The position numbers and the translations under genes are program-made. DNA of 64,000 bases from Homarus americanus. Taxonomy: Eukaryota; Arthropoda; Malacostraca; Decapoda; Nephropidae. A model generated the notes under the pieces. It did no database searches. It saw only the letters and a list, made by a program, of their open reading frames with translations, and was not told the DNA's origin. Location: the NCBI RefSeq assembly GCF_018991925.1, contig NW_024748870.1, positions 3,310,705-3,374,704 of the forward strand, given 5' to 3'. Position 1 is the first letter of the stretch. Every line of letters begins with the position of its first letter. Shown one piece after another: positions 1-10,888 of the stretch.

Positions 1-738
1 CCCTTCTCTTGTCGTTCTCGTTCCTCCTATGCGCAGCATCGAGAGCTAGGTTACGGTGACAAACGGCCATGGGATCAAAAATCCTGATGTCGAAGAAAGC
101 TCGCTGTCCCCGCGTCCAGAATCCTCGAGCACTGACGTCCACACGGGCTTCGTTAGATGTGTTTGAAGTCCTGTGTTGGAAGATCTCGCCATCCAGTGGA
201 AGGAGGGTCGGTTCTACCATGACGTCCCGGCAGATTTCCTTCAACATATTTGCTGTGAGATCCCTTACCTCGTCATGCCTCATGCATATGAAGCCCCCCT
301 TCTTGCAAACCATGGCGTGATCACCATCATAGGAATAGCCACACACGCATTGGGAGGGCAAACCATCTACTGGCCAACCGTACCTTAGAGCAATGGCATC
401 TGTAAATTCTTGTTTGTTAAGGCTGAAACCATTTGCCCTTATCGGTAACGTAGTTAACCAGTTCGAGGCGCCCACCTCCTGCGCTATAGCTACTTTTTTT
501 GTCAAATTTTCTGGAACCAGCAGCAATAGTTGCTGCAACATGTCATTTTGGCAGTGCTGCCGATCTGTTGTAATGGACCTACGGATCTTATTAACTTCGC
601 TGGTGTCCACTTCCCCTGTTGCATTCTGGGCTATTATGTGGTCAGTGAGGGCTGCCGTGAGCTTAAGTGAATTTTGATGTTCAGAGTCAGCAATCTCCTC
701 TGGATTAGTTAGTCCCATCCCTCCCAGTCTTGGTCCCC
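1..738 (-). CDS. C-terminal part of an invertebrate reverse-transcriptase element ORF (partial, runs off window)
   Basis: The minus strand is open without a stop from about 958 to base 1. From 738 downward the translation reads PRLGGMGL, then GASNWLTTLPI, ALRYGWPVDG, a Cys/His stretch (C-V-C-G-Y, D-H-A-M-V-C-K-K-G-G-F, RHDEVRD), then EARVDVSARGFWTRGQRAFFD. This order resembles the segment that follows the RT domain in a multi-copy reverse-transcriptase family of cnidarians and arthropods, known to me from memory only. The late D...FFDIRIF pattern recalls a PD-(D/E)XK nuclease core; that is inference. The RT palm domain is not here: just upstream (730-935) the frame enters a Ser/Gly-coding triplet repeat, so the copy is probably truncated or disrupted there. 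No start codon is assignable and the 3' end lies beyond base 1. No frameshift is visible, so this copy is relatively young. Confidence 0.65.
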
Positions 739-935
739 CACTACTACTACTACCACTTCTACCACTACTATCACCACCACTACTACTACTACTACTACAA
801 CCACTACTACGACCACGAATACCACTACCACCACTACCTCCACTACCACCATCACTACTACGACCAACACCGTCACCACCACCACTACCACTACTACCAC
901 CACTATCACTACCACCACCTCGCCTCAGTGACTCC
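730..935. repeat. Imperfect (CCA/CTA)n trinucleotide repeat
   Basis: About 200 bases of ACC/ACT/ATC triplets on the plus strand. On the minus strand one frame codes Ser/Gly and stays open into the adjacent retroelement ORF, so the tract expanded within it or marks its broken 5' edge. Confidence 0.9.
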
Positions 936-1243
936 GTGTGCTGCTTCAGGTTATATAATTATAAGACGATAAACGGACATAGAGTTTTATTGATCATTAA
1001 TGACTGACTGCATCTCTATCTATACTTAAATTAATATTGCGTTTAACTATTAACTATATCCTATCTTTATTATATTTAAACGATACATTAAATATGATTG
1101 AATTAAAGTATAAGGAATATATTTCATTACTATTTTGCAGTACAGGATTTCTTTAAGTTGCATGAAGGTAAAATTTTGTCTCGAGGTGAAATTTGTTTGG
1201 GGTTAATATACCGCGCCAGGTGACCTAGTTTACCCTATGATAA

Positions 1244-1264
1244 TACACACACACACACACACAC
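1244..1264. repeat. (CA)n microsatellite
   Basis: About 10 CA units. The flanking 960-1240 and 1265-1535 hold no recognised gene; 1315-1350 is a short G-rich GGGTGGGCGGGCGGGTG tract. Confidence 0.9.
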
Positions 1265-1537
1265 CAGCGACGTTAAAGTTAACAAAAATCAGAGAACCCG
1301 AGTAAGTTAGTGGGTGGGCGGGCGGGTGTGTTAGTGGATGGGTGGGCAACAGGTCTGGGGTGGCGGCGTCTTGGCACTGACCACAATAAGGCACTATGAC
1401 GCACGAGGGGGTTAAGGGGGGGGGGATGGGACACTTTCAATTGGTCATAATCTGGAGACGAGTTTGTCGTGGATGTGTTGATTCAACCCCGCGTCTTGTC
1501 TACCGCTCTTGTGGTGTAATGACGTCCCGTAGCTCAC

Positions 1538-1855
1538 CAAGTCCCTACCACCACCACTACCACACCTCACCACCCCTACCACCACCACACCTCTCCACCC
1601 CTACCACCACCACCACCACCACCACCCCTACCACCACCACCACCACCACCTACCACCTCCACACACCACTACCCACCACACCTCACCACCACCACCACCA
1701 CCACCACACCTCACCACCACTACCACCACCACCACCACACCTCACCACCACCACCACCACACCTCACCACTACTACCACCATCACCACCACCGAGATGTG
1801 ATGTAGAGATTGTGTGTGTGTGTGTGTGTGTGTATGTGTGTGTGTGTGTGTGTGT
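1538..1855. repeat. Compound (CCA)n then (TG)n microsatellite
   Basis: 1538-1795 is an imperfect CCA/CCT-rich trinucleotide tract; 1811-1854 is (TG)n with one TA interruption. Long open frames across it are low-complexity artefacts (poly-Thr/His). Confidence 0.9.
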
Positions 1856-2039
1856 TAGGGTAGGTACACATGACATTGTTCCCTCAGAGGCGTAACCTAA
1901 TGGACTAAAATCACCATCTATGAAGGGCAAGATTCCCTATATAACGCCCACTATAGAAGTCAAAATGGCTCCTATAGGTATACACTGTGGCTATACAGAC
2001 TATATACTGAGCCTTCGGTATAGTCTATAGCTGAGTGGA

Positions 2040-2120
2040 CTGTTTACTACCTTAGGGATCGAACCAGAGAACATTAGGACGGGAGGTGAGTGATGTGTTT
2101 TCTCAGCCACCGCATCTCCT
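2040..2120 (-). mobile_element. tRNA-derived SINE head (probable)
   Basis: Reading the minus strand, a perfect pol III B box GGTTCGATCC lies at 2065-2056 and an A-box-like GGTGGCTGAGAAAAC at 2111-2097. The A-to-B spacing of about 44 bases is that of a tRNA. The T-stem does not pair well, so this is a degenerate tRNA-like head, not a functional tRNA gene. The body of the element cannot be bounded. Confidence 0.45.
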
Positions 2121-2239
2121 CTCCGGACACTAAAGATGTAACATATTTTCTCGAGTTTTTCCCCCCGTGAGATAATGACCTTCAGGTGTTTGTATATATT
2201 ATGTAAATTATTCTATTTATCTTATAATACTGATCTGTT

Positions 2240-2697
2240 TCCTTCTTCCATGATGTCTCTCTCTCATCTCCCTCATCCCTCCTCCTCACTCTACCTCCTC
2301 GACCTCTCTCACCCACATTCTACCTCCCATGACCTCCCTCACCCTCCCTCCATGATCCCTGGAACCACAAGGACAATGACCAGACGAATGCATTGATCCC
2401 CAACATTCCCCTCCAACATTCTCCCCCTTCCCCCTCCAACACTCTCCCCCTTCCTCCTCCAACACTACCTCCTTTTCCCCCTCCCAGTTGCTTGCATTGT
2501 CCTCTCTCTCCCTCTCACCCTCCCTCCCTCCCTCCCTCCCACCCCTCTCTCTCTCTCTCCCTCCCACCCACCCACTCACCTCCCATCTTCCCACTCACTC
2601 CTCTCTCTCCCTCACCCTCTCCCTCCCTCCTCACCTTCCCTCTCACCTCTCTGCTTGTGTGTGACTTCCTGAGGTACGTGGGACAGTCACTGCCTCC

Positions 2698-2734
<37 letters not shown>

Positions 2735-2862
2735 CGTATTGTTGGTGGTGGTGGTAATGGTGGTGATGTCGGGTGGTGTGGTGGTGGTGGTGATGTCGGT
2801 TGTGGTGGTGGTGGTGGTGGTGGTGATGACGGTTGTGGTGGTGGTGGTGGTGGTTGGGTCAT
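2240..2862. repeat. Polypyrimidine block, (GA)n and (GGT)n tracts
   Basis: 2240-2690 is nearly pure C/T on the plus strand (CCCTCCCTCC, CCTCCAACA motifs), a candidate for triplex/H-DNA. 2699-2731 is (GA)n. 2740-2862 is a GGT/GAT-rich tract. Open frames here are low complexity and not genes. 2863-3510 holds nothing I recognise. Confidence 0.85.
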
Positions 2863-3512
2863 CGAAGTCAAACATAATCCAGGACTGACCCTTATTACCA
2901 CACCTGGGAAGTACCACATTGACTCGCACTTGGGAAGTATCATAACACTACAGTGGCAAGTACCGGAGAGGGAAGTACCGCAGTGCAGGAGAGAGTGTAA
3001 AAAATCCTTCGAGGTTGATCGATAACATCATACTGAGGCGAGGCGGTAAGACTGCCACCCCCTCACACACTGCGGACTGCCCTGACATTACTCCAAGTTC
3101 CCAACATTTTGTCACCTGTTATTAATTGCTTTTGAGTCACACCTGCAGTTGCCGGTTTATTACATAGGAGGAAGAGGACGGCAGCTAGTTTATTGTGCAC
3201 CCCATACTCATCCTGTGAGCGGTAGCGCAAAAAGGATTACAGAGGAGAGGCCACAAAGGGTGTTTAGCAGACCCCAGTGGCTTTGATATTATGGCAGTAA
3301 ATGCTACAGAGTATTTCCAGTACATTGTTTGTTTAAGTCGGTACATAGAATTTTGATTAGGTACTAGATGCCAAGTGTGGATACAGCCTTAATATATCAG
3401 CTATCTTGTCATCAGAGATAAAGTGCTGTGCCATTGTATACACAGTGTGCCTGGATCTATCTCTATAAGATTCTATTTTTCACAGTCTAGGACGTAGTGG
3501 TGGAGTGTGTGG

Positions 3513-3960
<448 letters not shown>

Positions 3961-3984
3961 ACACACTTTGGCAGTGTTTTGGAG

Positions 3985-4390
3985 ATAGGGATTATGTGTG
4001 GTCAGTCGTGTAGGTGGGTACGTGGGTGTTGTGATATCGAAGGGAACTGTCCGCCAGGGTAGCAGGAAGCGCTGTTGTGTCTCAACCTTGTACAGATGGT
4101 CTAGTCCAAACATCTTCATGTGTGTAGCTGTACTTTGGATCCATTTAGATTTACCAGTCCCATGGTTCATACATTCTAGCAATTTTAAGGAAACAATGTT
4201 ATCAGGATCACCACGCAGAAGCTTCAGGGCTATCATGAGGTTGACTTCAATTATTCTATCTTTAACACTGGGTATACCTAGTTCTTTCCTCATATTAAGT
4301 ACTTTAGTGCTCATGGGACTCCTAGGATAATTCTGAGTGCTTTATTTTGTATTTTTTCAAGCGAATAGTTGTAGTTTACCTGGGATAAAG
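3985..4390 (-). pseudogene. Jockey-like LINE fragment, C-terminal region after RT
   Basis: The minus strand reads LEKIQNKALRIILGVP, then after a frame change MRKELGIPSVKDRI, LMIALKLLRG and GTGKSKWIQS. This is the region after the RT palm in jockey-superfamily LINEs (the Q.KALRI.LG block followed by LP...RI). The matching block in the LINE at 31.4-32.45 kb (LIQSKAMMIVLGCPKTTRIEIMR) is clearly related. A frameshift at about 4318 between GVP and the next block shows that this copy is dead. It lies in the long intron beyond the exon at 4483-4599. Confidence 0.6.
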
Positions 4391-4482
4391 AGGAGGAGAA
4401 GAGGACGAAGACAACGTATAATTTACCTGGACTGAGAGAGAGAGGAGGAGGAGGAAGAGGAAGAAGACAATGTGTACTTTAC

Positions 4483-4599
4483 CTGGACTGAGGAGGGACT
4501 GAACGGTATAATTGGACACAGCTCGGCAGGCCTTAGGTACCCACAGAGCAAGGGTGACCAGCTCGTCTTGTTTGGCGGGCGGGTCCTGCATCACCATAT
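4483..4599 (-). CDS. Candidate exon 2 of a K2P-like channel gene
   Basis: On the minus strand a CCCCCATGACAG acceptor precedes base 4599 and a CCAG|GTAAAG donor follows base 4483. The 117-nt exon is phase 1 to phase 1 and matches the phase left by the exon at 8512-8653. It codes MVMQDPPAKQDELVTL, ALWVPKACRAVSNYT, VQSLLSP, with one N-glycosylation sequon (NYT) and one Cys. In K2P channels the region after M1 is an extracellular cap helix pair, which would fit, but no diagnostic cap residue is clear. A duplicated donor-like site lies 56 bases further on (4426-4425). No pore-loop exon with a T.GYG-type filter was found at lower coordinates, so it would lie outside the window. It could also be an unrelated exon. 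Confidence 0.4.
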
Positions 4600-5580
4600 C
4601 TGTCATGGGGGAATAATAGTTCATCTCGTTAATTAATCTCAAACTAATAGGATAACAGATAACTAACATTGATTATCTTAGAATAATATTATATATATCT
4701 CAGTGTTATATTTACCCCCCTACGTACATTTAATCCCTTGAGTACGATATCTTAACCTCTTGAGTACGATATATTAATCCCTCGAGTACTCTATCTTAAT
4801 TTACCATAGTGTTGTGTGGAATAAGACATTGTATAATTAAGTCTTAGGTAATATACTGTATATATTTCACACTTGTTAATTTAAAGGTTAAGCGCATTGT
4901 ATCCTGGAATATGAATGAAAACTGGAAGTAAATCCCCTGGGAAACATACATTTATAAGATTTGTTTTAGTTCGCCTATCAACGTATATTTTTTTACCAGT
5001 CCTAAATTTTTATATAAACACAGGAACTACGAGCCTCTCACTACATCAGCAACCTCCGTCATACAAGGTCACTCATTGTTGTTACTGTACGCTGTGTGAT
5101 AAATTTTCCTTAGGTGGAACTGAGGCTGCATTCAACTCTCTCCATAAACTCACTTCGTCGTCTCAAATCGTGTTTAATGTTTTTATTAAGTCATGTCTGT
5201 TTTCTATAATTAGAGTCAATACAATATCTCAGTTTCATTAAGTTTTATCAGTGTATATTTTTTTATCACATTCTTTTGTTTTGATCATTTTTATAATCAG
5301 ATAATGACGTATTTTGTGTTGAGGCATTGTGAGAGCGGGTGTGAGTGTGGGTATGAGTGGGTGTGAGTGTGGGTATGAGTGGGTGTGAGTTGGTAGGTGT
5401 GGGATGAGGCGTGAGCGTGACAGCTGCCGCGTCACACAATATTGAGCCACACTGGAAGCTTTGTAATAATTCGTGTCTTATATCGTACAGTGGTGTCAGT
5501 CGCTCCCTGAGACATTTACCGGGTAGTAAAGTTGTATAATGAGGAAGTTTAAACAATATTCGTATCCCCTACTGTAATTA

Positions 5581-5731
5581 CTGATGTTAAGAAATGTACC
5601 ACGGCCAACCATGATGTAGTAATGTTAAGAAATGCACTACGGCCAATCATGATGTACTAATGTTAAGAAATGCACTACGGCCAACCATGATGTACTAATG
5701 TTAAGGAATGTGCCACGGCCGACCATGATGT
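5581..5731. repeat. 38-bp tandem repeat, 4 copies
   Basis: Unit begins TAATGTTAAGAAATG and ends in CCATGATGTA; four imperfect copies. Flanks 4680-5580 and 5735-6475 are AT-rich with no recognised gene, apart from a GT-rich GTGAGTGTGGGTATGAGTG duplication at 5335-5390. Confidence 0.85.
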
Positions 5732-6469
5732 AGTCTTTTTAATTAATTTGACCTGTAAATTTAAGCCACAGAGGATGGGCTCAGTAATCAACACAGTTTA
5801 CGTGTAGAGAATGATTGAGTAGATACACATGTGTTAGGTGTGTAATTTCATCGAGGGAATGACAATACAGACAACATAGTGTATAGATGGCGGTAGATGT
5901 TACAGTACATTAACAACACTGAAACAAAACTTTTGCAGTGCATAATGTTTAGACCACACTCTCGTACATTATGCAGCTATGTTTTTTTATATCCTAAATG
6001 AATTATATAATGTGTGTTTAGCGGGTTACAGCAGCACCAACACCTTATAAGAACAAAAACCATATGAAAGATTTACCAATGTTGCGTGTTAAAGGTCATC
6101 TGTGCTGGATGGATGATAACATCAGTAAGGGAAGATGAATCATGGTTGCGTAAAGTCATCAGCTCCATCCCTCTCACAAACACCACAACCATGACGTGTT
6201 TTTGTCTTTTATATCCTCTTTAACAACACAAAACGAACCTTTTAACTAGCCTCCATAACTAGTAATTGAACTATTAGCCCCAACGTGACTTGTGTACGGC
6301 TTGTGTAAACACTAATCTGACTTGATGTGTTTTAACTCCACCAGCTGTTACACGTCACAAAGTAAGTTACATTATGTACTTAAAGTCTCTTAAAATTTAT
6401 ACTTTAAACTCAGGGGCGTAAAATACAGAATATAAAGTTAATATCAGAAGTTTAAATTAAGTTTAAAAG

Positions 6470-6770
6470 TTACACACACACACACACTAAGCTGTCTGTG
6501 GTTGTCTATTCGACGGTCAAGGAGTCTTCAGGGCTTAAGTGAATGCTGATGGAATTAAATGATTGAGATAAAATATTTGATTACATTTGGGATCATTATG
6601 AAAGAATGTTTGAATCAGTTGTACAGAGAGACAATATTAAAATAAAAGTTGATATGATTACTTTGATAAATAGTAAGAAAAGTTGAGTTGTTAAATAATA
6701 TCAAGATGTCTAGTGTTTTAAGATGCAGTTGTCAGGTGAAACTTAAGAACTGACTGTAGGTACGCTAGTA

Positions 6771-6828
<58 letters not shown>
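6470..6828. repeat. (CA)n and (GA)n microsatellites in gene-free AT-rich sequence
   Basis: (CA)n lies at about 6473-6487 and (GA)n at 6777-6828. From 5735 to 7140 nothing else is recognised; this should be intron of the K2P-like gene if that model holds. Confidence 0.85.
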
Positions 6829-6830
<2 letters not shown>

Positions 6831-7149
6831 TTTACTGAGTGTAGGTGATTAATGACGGTGCTTTTACGTTACGGATAAAAACAAGATGATAATTTGGATC
6901 AGGATCACCTTAAACATCTTTTATTTTATTTTATTAGGAGGTAATAATGTCTCTCTTCATTTCCCTTTATCTTTTCTCTTATCGTAGAACTTTTTTTTGT
7001 CTCGTAGAACTTTCGCACACCATTGGCATCTTTGTGCATTGTGGAACTTTTTTGCACCGTGGAACTTCCGTATACCGTAAATATTTCGTGTAGTAAAAAG
7101 CTTCAGTTCACCGCTTTATATTCGTGCTGATGGTCACTGTGCACCCTAC

Positions 7150-7276
7150 TGTCCCCTCTCCTCCTTAACCACGAACCCCTGAGAGATTCTGACTCATAAA
7201 CCTGAAGCATTTATGGACAGAATAATATATTACTCTACTGCTCAGGGGTTCGTGGTTCAGAAGGAGAGGCGACAGG
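7150..7276. mobile_element. Small inverted-repeat (MITE-like) element
   Basis: Arms 7167-7183 and 7241-7257 are a perfect 17-bp inverted repeat (AACCACGAACCCCTGAG). An imperfect extension (TGTCCCCTCTCCTCCTT against AGAAGGAGAGGCGACA) takes the arms to about 7150 and 7276. Total about 127 bp with a 57-bp AT-rich spacer. No target duplication was identified. Confidence 0.5.
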
Positions 7277-7417
7277 ACTTTAGTGGGGGACTGTTCAACT
7301 ACTATTGGACGATTTTGAAATGTAGCTCCTCCATGAAATGTTTTCTCTTTCACGACAAAATAAGTTAAAAAAATGTCTTTTAACTGTGTGTCAACTAAAG
7401 AAATATTAACCCCTTTT

Positions 7418-7697
7418 GTAGTCCGTTAAATAAAGGTTTCACATCTAACGGACCCTCGATATAACGGATTTTCTTGTCCATGTAGTCCGTTAAATAGAGG
7501 TATCACATCTCACGGACCCTCGATATAACGGATTTTCTTGTCCATGTAGTCCGTTAAATAGAGGTATCACATCTAACAGACCCTCAATATAACGGATTTT
7601 CTTCTCCATGTAGTCCGTTAAATAGAGGTATCACACCTAACGGACCCTCGATATAACGGATTTTCTTCTCCATGTAGTCCGTTAAATAGAGGTATCA
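7418..7697. repeat. 64-bp tandem repeat built from an inverted-repeat monomer
   Basis: GTAGTCCGTTAAATA starts at 7418, 7482, 7546, 7610 and 7674, an exact 64-bp period. Within each unit TCCGTTAAATAGAGG pairs imperfectly with the later CCTCGATATAACGGA, so each monomer can fold into a hairpin. The ACCTCGATATAACGGA-type sequence resembles terminal repeats of pogo/Tigger-like transposons; that link is inference. Confidence 0.85.
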
Positions 7698-7910
7698 CTA
7701 TATGGTTGAGTTTGCCGTAACAGTATTGTGAGTTAGAGCAATGAGGACAGGTGTGTACGGCAGGTGAGTCAGGGGTAATCATCACTGACCTTCAGGTGTT
7801 CTGCTCGTCACTCACAGTATTGGTCAGAGGCAGCCAGACGATTTATCTAATGGCCGCGTCCTCACCTACGTAAATAAATCTTGGACGTTTTTATTTACAC
7901 TTTCTTTCCA

Positions 7911-7960
7911 TAAAATATCTAGATACATTTACATCGACGTAAATGTATATAGATATTTTA
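7911..7960. repeat. 22-bp hairpin with 6-base loop
   Basis: Arms 7911-7932 and 7939-7960 pair over 22 bp with one mismatch; the loop is ATCGAC. Flanked by AT-rich sequence with T-runs at 8020-8055. Confidence 0.8.
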
Positions 7961-8149
7961 TTTGCTTTATTTACATGCATGACCGTCTGTGTAAATGTAC
8001 AGTAAAAAGATAATATTTTTTATTTTTTTTTCATTGTATTTTTTTTTTTACTTTTTTGTTGAAGGAAGAAGCTCATTGACTGCCTTCATTGTTCCTGATG
8101 AGTTTGTCCTTCAAGGGTGAGAGTTAGTACAGGAACACACAGCAGCACC

Positions 8150-8245
8150 TGAAGAAATCAAGTTGTAGTCCCTAAGTCATAACACCCTTCTCACATCAGA
8201 CCCAGGATTGAACTCGGGACGTAATAGTGAAGGGTAACCAGCTGG

Positions 8246-8279
<34 letters not shown>

Positions 8280-8280
8280 T
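8150..8280 (-). mobile_element. tRNA-like SINE fragment plus (TG)n
   Basis: On the minus strand AGTTCAATCC (8214-8205) is one base from a pol III B box, in the context CGAGTTCAATCCTGGGT, typical of a T-arm. CCAGCTGGTTA about 30 bases upstream is A-box-like, but the A-B spacing is about 10 bases short. The plus strand has (TG)n at 8250-8279 next to it. Confidence 0.3.
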
Positions 8281-8511
8281 CATAATCCTTCATATTTCTA
8301 AGGTTTCATCATCCCGAGAGGTTGGGAGGATTTCACTTCGACCACACATATGGAGAGAAAGTTTTCGCTATATCACAGTTTTTTTTATCGTTCTAAGTTT
8401 GTTTTCACGATGTTATGTTTTAAAATGTGGTCATTAGAAGCTTGTGTAAACATTCATCTTCACTACACATTGTTAGAGTAAACTATGAGTATGGCTGGCT
8501 GGCTGACTTAC

Positions 8512-8653
8512 CTTTGAGGTTACTCCACTCTCGGGGTTCGATCACATCTCTTGTCTCTATCACTTCATATTCCAGAAACATGAACATGACAGCACCTAGG
8601 ATGAGGAACAGCGCGTACGCCACACACAGCAGTAAGGACTGTCGGAATTCCAT
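8512..8653 (-). CDS. First coding exon of a K2P-like potassium channel (candidate)
   Basis: The minus strand ATG at 8653-8651 is preceded in frame by TAA five codons upstream, so it is the first Met; the context is AAAATGG. The exon codes MEFRQSLLLCVAYALF, LILGAVMFMFLEYEVIE, TRDVIEPREWSNLK and ends at AAAG|GTAAGTCAG, a strong donor, leaving phase 1. The hydrophobic run (residues 6-28) followed by FLE is like M1 of two-pore-domain potassium channels (pattern LLLGA..F..LE at the helix end, short cytosolic N-terminus). The next phase-compatible exon is at 4483-4599 after a 3.9-kb intron. No pore loop is visible in the window, so the family call rests on M1 alone. A different small-N-terminus membrane protein is possible. 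Confidence 0.5.
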
Positions 8654-9024
8654 TTTTAATAAAGTTTCTTAACTTGTACTACACACACACACTCGGGTCC
8701 CTTCGAGGATAAACAAGTACCTTTTCTACGCGTTGATGTAGTATTGTTTATTACACAGTTCAAGAAAAGTCCACCATATTATTAATTACTGTTTTCTGAA
8801 GTGAGCATAGTGTAGAGCACGTGGGGTCAGAGGGAGAGAGAGAGAGAGAGCTCAGATGATGCTAGTGTTGCTTGTACTGTGGTCCACCCCCGACTGACTT
8901 AGCGGGTCATCACCCAACACCTCCACACTCACACTTGCGTCCTTGGGACATTTCCTGTCTTGTGTCACCGGTCGTGGGTTATGACACAGATTGACAACTC
9001 GCTCACAGGTGTCACCGGAAACAC

Positions 9025-9064
9025 TGAGAGTCTTTAAGTCTCTCACACTACCGCCGGACTGACT
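9025..9064 (-). promoter_or_regulatory. Candidate Inr + DPE core promoter for the K2P-like gene
   Basis: On the minus strand TTTTAGTCAGTCCGG contains TCAGTC, the arthropod initiator, with +1 at about 9060. AGACT at +28 to +32 fits the DPE core (RGWY). It would give a 5' UTR of about 400 nt to the ATG at 8653 and an upstream 64-codon ORF starting at 9046. 8820-9400 is more GC-rich than its surroundings. Motif match only. Confidence 0.3.
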
Positions 9065-9459
9065 AAAAGAGTCTCGCTAACACACGGCGGTGAGTGAGCT
9101 GGCGCGGACCTATGATTTTTCTCACTAATCTGGCAGCCTAACACGCTGCCGCTTGTCGATTTTGCGAATTGTATAAATAGACGGTTGGTGATCTGTGCTA
9201 CCACCAGAAATACCTCTCCGTACGCTGAACTATTAACACACATACAGTGACAGCGAACCAGTCACATTATAAGAATATCGGGTGAAAGAAAATTGGTGAC
9301 TGGCATTCGTGTACAAGGTGGGAAGGTCCCCCTCACAGTCTGGAGGGGCGACCGCGACCTTAGGAACCTCCCGCCGGTAATGATTTAGCAACACCCACGG
9401 CGATGATTATATTATCAGGGAAACAGATTCGGTAATATTAGCGATAATTCCTGTAAAAC

Positions 9460-9548
9460 AACAACAACACCAGCCACACCCACAACAACCCAGCCACACC
9501 CACAACGACACCAGCCACACCCACAACAACACCAGCCACACCCACAAC
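9460..9548. repeat. CCAGCCACACCCACAACAA minisatellite
   Basis: Four to five copies of about 21 bp, AACAACACCAGCCACACCCAC. Shortly after it, 9690-9760 repeats a motif around ATCAACAGGCCACT three times. Confidence 0.8.
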
Positions 9549-9975
9549 ATACCACGGACATCAACAACACAATGGCCAAATTTAGACCTTTATTCATTTA
9601 AGTATCAACTCAATAATCTCTCAAGGAACCTAACCTAACAGGAATCACTGAGGATATTCTTTACTACCAACACAGGCCACTCAGAGGATTTTTTTTATAT
9701 CAACAGGCCACTTAGGGGTGATTTTTTTATATCAACAGGCCACTCATAGAGCATATTTGAGTATTAACACAAAATATAGATGCGATTTTGAAGTTAACCA
9801 CAAACGTAGAGTTAGTGAAACCTTTTATGTATTAAACAAAAATCCTCAATATGTTACAAAAACGCTTATATAAATCCACTTAAAATCTGACCTGTATCTA
9901 TGGTACTGCGCGACCCACAAGTTCAGCGAGTCACCCACACAAAACCTTCCACTCGCGTTTATTCTGTGATCATCG

Positions 9976-10003
9976 TGACGTCACTAGGCGCCTCGTGACG
10001 TCA
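9976..10003. promoter_or_regulatory. Two perfect CRE palindromes 20 bp apart
   Basis: TGACGTCA occurs at 9976-9983 and 9996-10003, each preceded by CG, with CTAGGCGCCTCG between. This is the full CREB/ATF site. It lies about 1.3 kb upstream of the candidate ATG at 8653 and about 0.9 kb upstream of the candidate start at 9060. Linkage to that gene is inference. Confidence 0.45.
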
Positions 10004-10289
10004 TTAGCTATTGTAACTCCCAGAACGTGTTTAAGTACTCTTGAGGGACTAGTATGAGAGACAGAAACAAACATAGAGACAAACCCTTCATATGTAAAGC
10101 CAACCTAACATTTAAATTCCTCACTGTACTCCCACCTGCCTCCTCAACAGCTCTCACCAACAACTGCGACCAACGTGACTCATGGTAAATCAAATCGTGA
10201 TCTTGGAAGAAAAAAATTATCTGATGTGGGTGAAGGTCAGAGAAAACACTTGATATAATACTCCATGTAACAATATCTTAATACCAGTG

Positions 10290-10572
10290 ACATGACATAC
10301 ATACATACATACATACATACATACATACATACACACATACATACATACACTCCACCAGCGGACTCAAGACCACGGAACATCAATAAAGGTGATATAATGA
10401 TCATAATTTATTTTTCGTTGGTTCCCGGAGAGGAGATGAGGGGAGGAGTAGGAGAGGAGGAAGAGGAGAGGGAGAGGGTAGGAGGAGAAGGAAGACAAGG
10501 GAAGGAGGGAAGAGGAGTAAAAAGAGGAAGGGAAGAAGGGAGGAGGATAGAGGAGGAAGAGGAGGAAGAGAG
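10290..10572. repeat. (CATA)n then purine-rich GGA/GAGGA tract
   Basis: 10292-10345 is (ACAT)n. 10436-10572 is almost entirely G/A (GGAGGA, GAGGAAGA); Glu/Arg-rich open frames here are low complexity. 10010-10290 and 10580-10885 hold no recognised feature. Confidence 0.85.
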
Positions 10573-10888
10573 CTAAGGTCACATTTGGGTTTAGTTTAAT
10601 ATAAAATAAATAATATCTATTTAATCTTTGTTTTCTCTTTACATAACAAACGCCATTAACTGCGCGTGCCCTGTTGGTCAGATAGTCCTCGAGTCGTTGT
10701 AACTCTCCACCTTAACGATACACTGGGCGTCAACAGCCTCTTGCCAGCGTAAGAGTTGCTTCTGATAGTCAATTGTTTTGTTTATTCATTTTCCTTCTCG
10801 ACCCTTCACGGGGACAGTGGCTGTCTTGCGGTGTTTAGTGGTGATGTAAAGAACAGGAGGAGGTGGATAAGCAAGAATGATATCTATG

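Noticed and set aside
2393..2943. Pro/Ser-rich and Gly/Glu/Arg-rich frames on both strands
   Set aside because: Translations of the polypyrimidine/polypurine tract and (GGT)n.
9171..9180. TATAAATAG on the plus strand as a TATA box
   Set aside because: No plus-strand gene follows, and it is more than 90 bases from the minus-strand initiator candidate in the wrong orientation.
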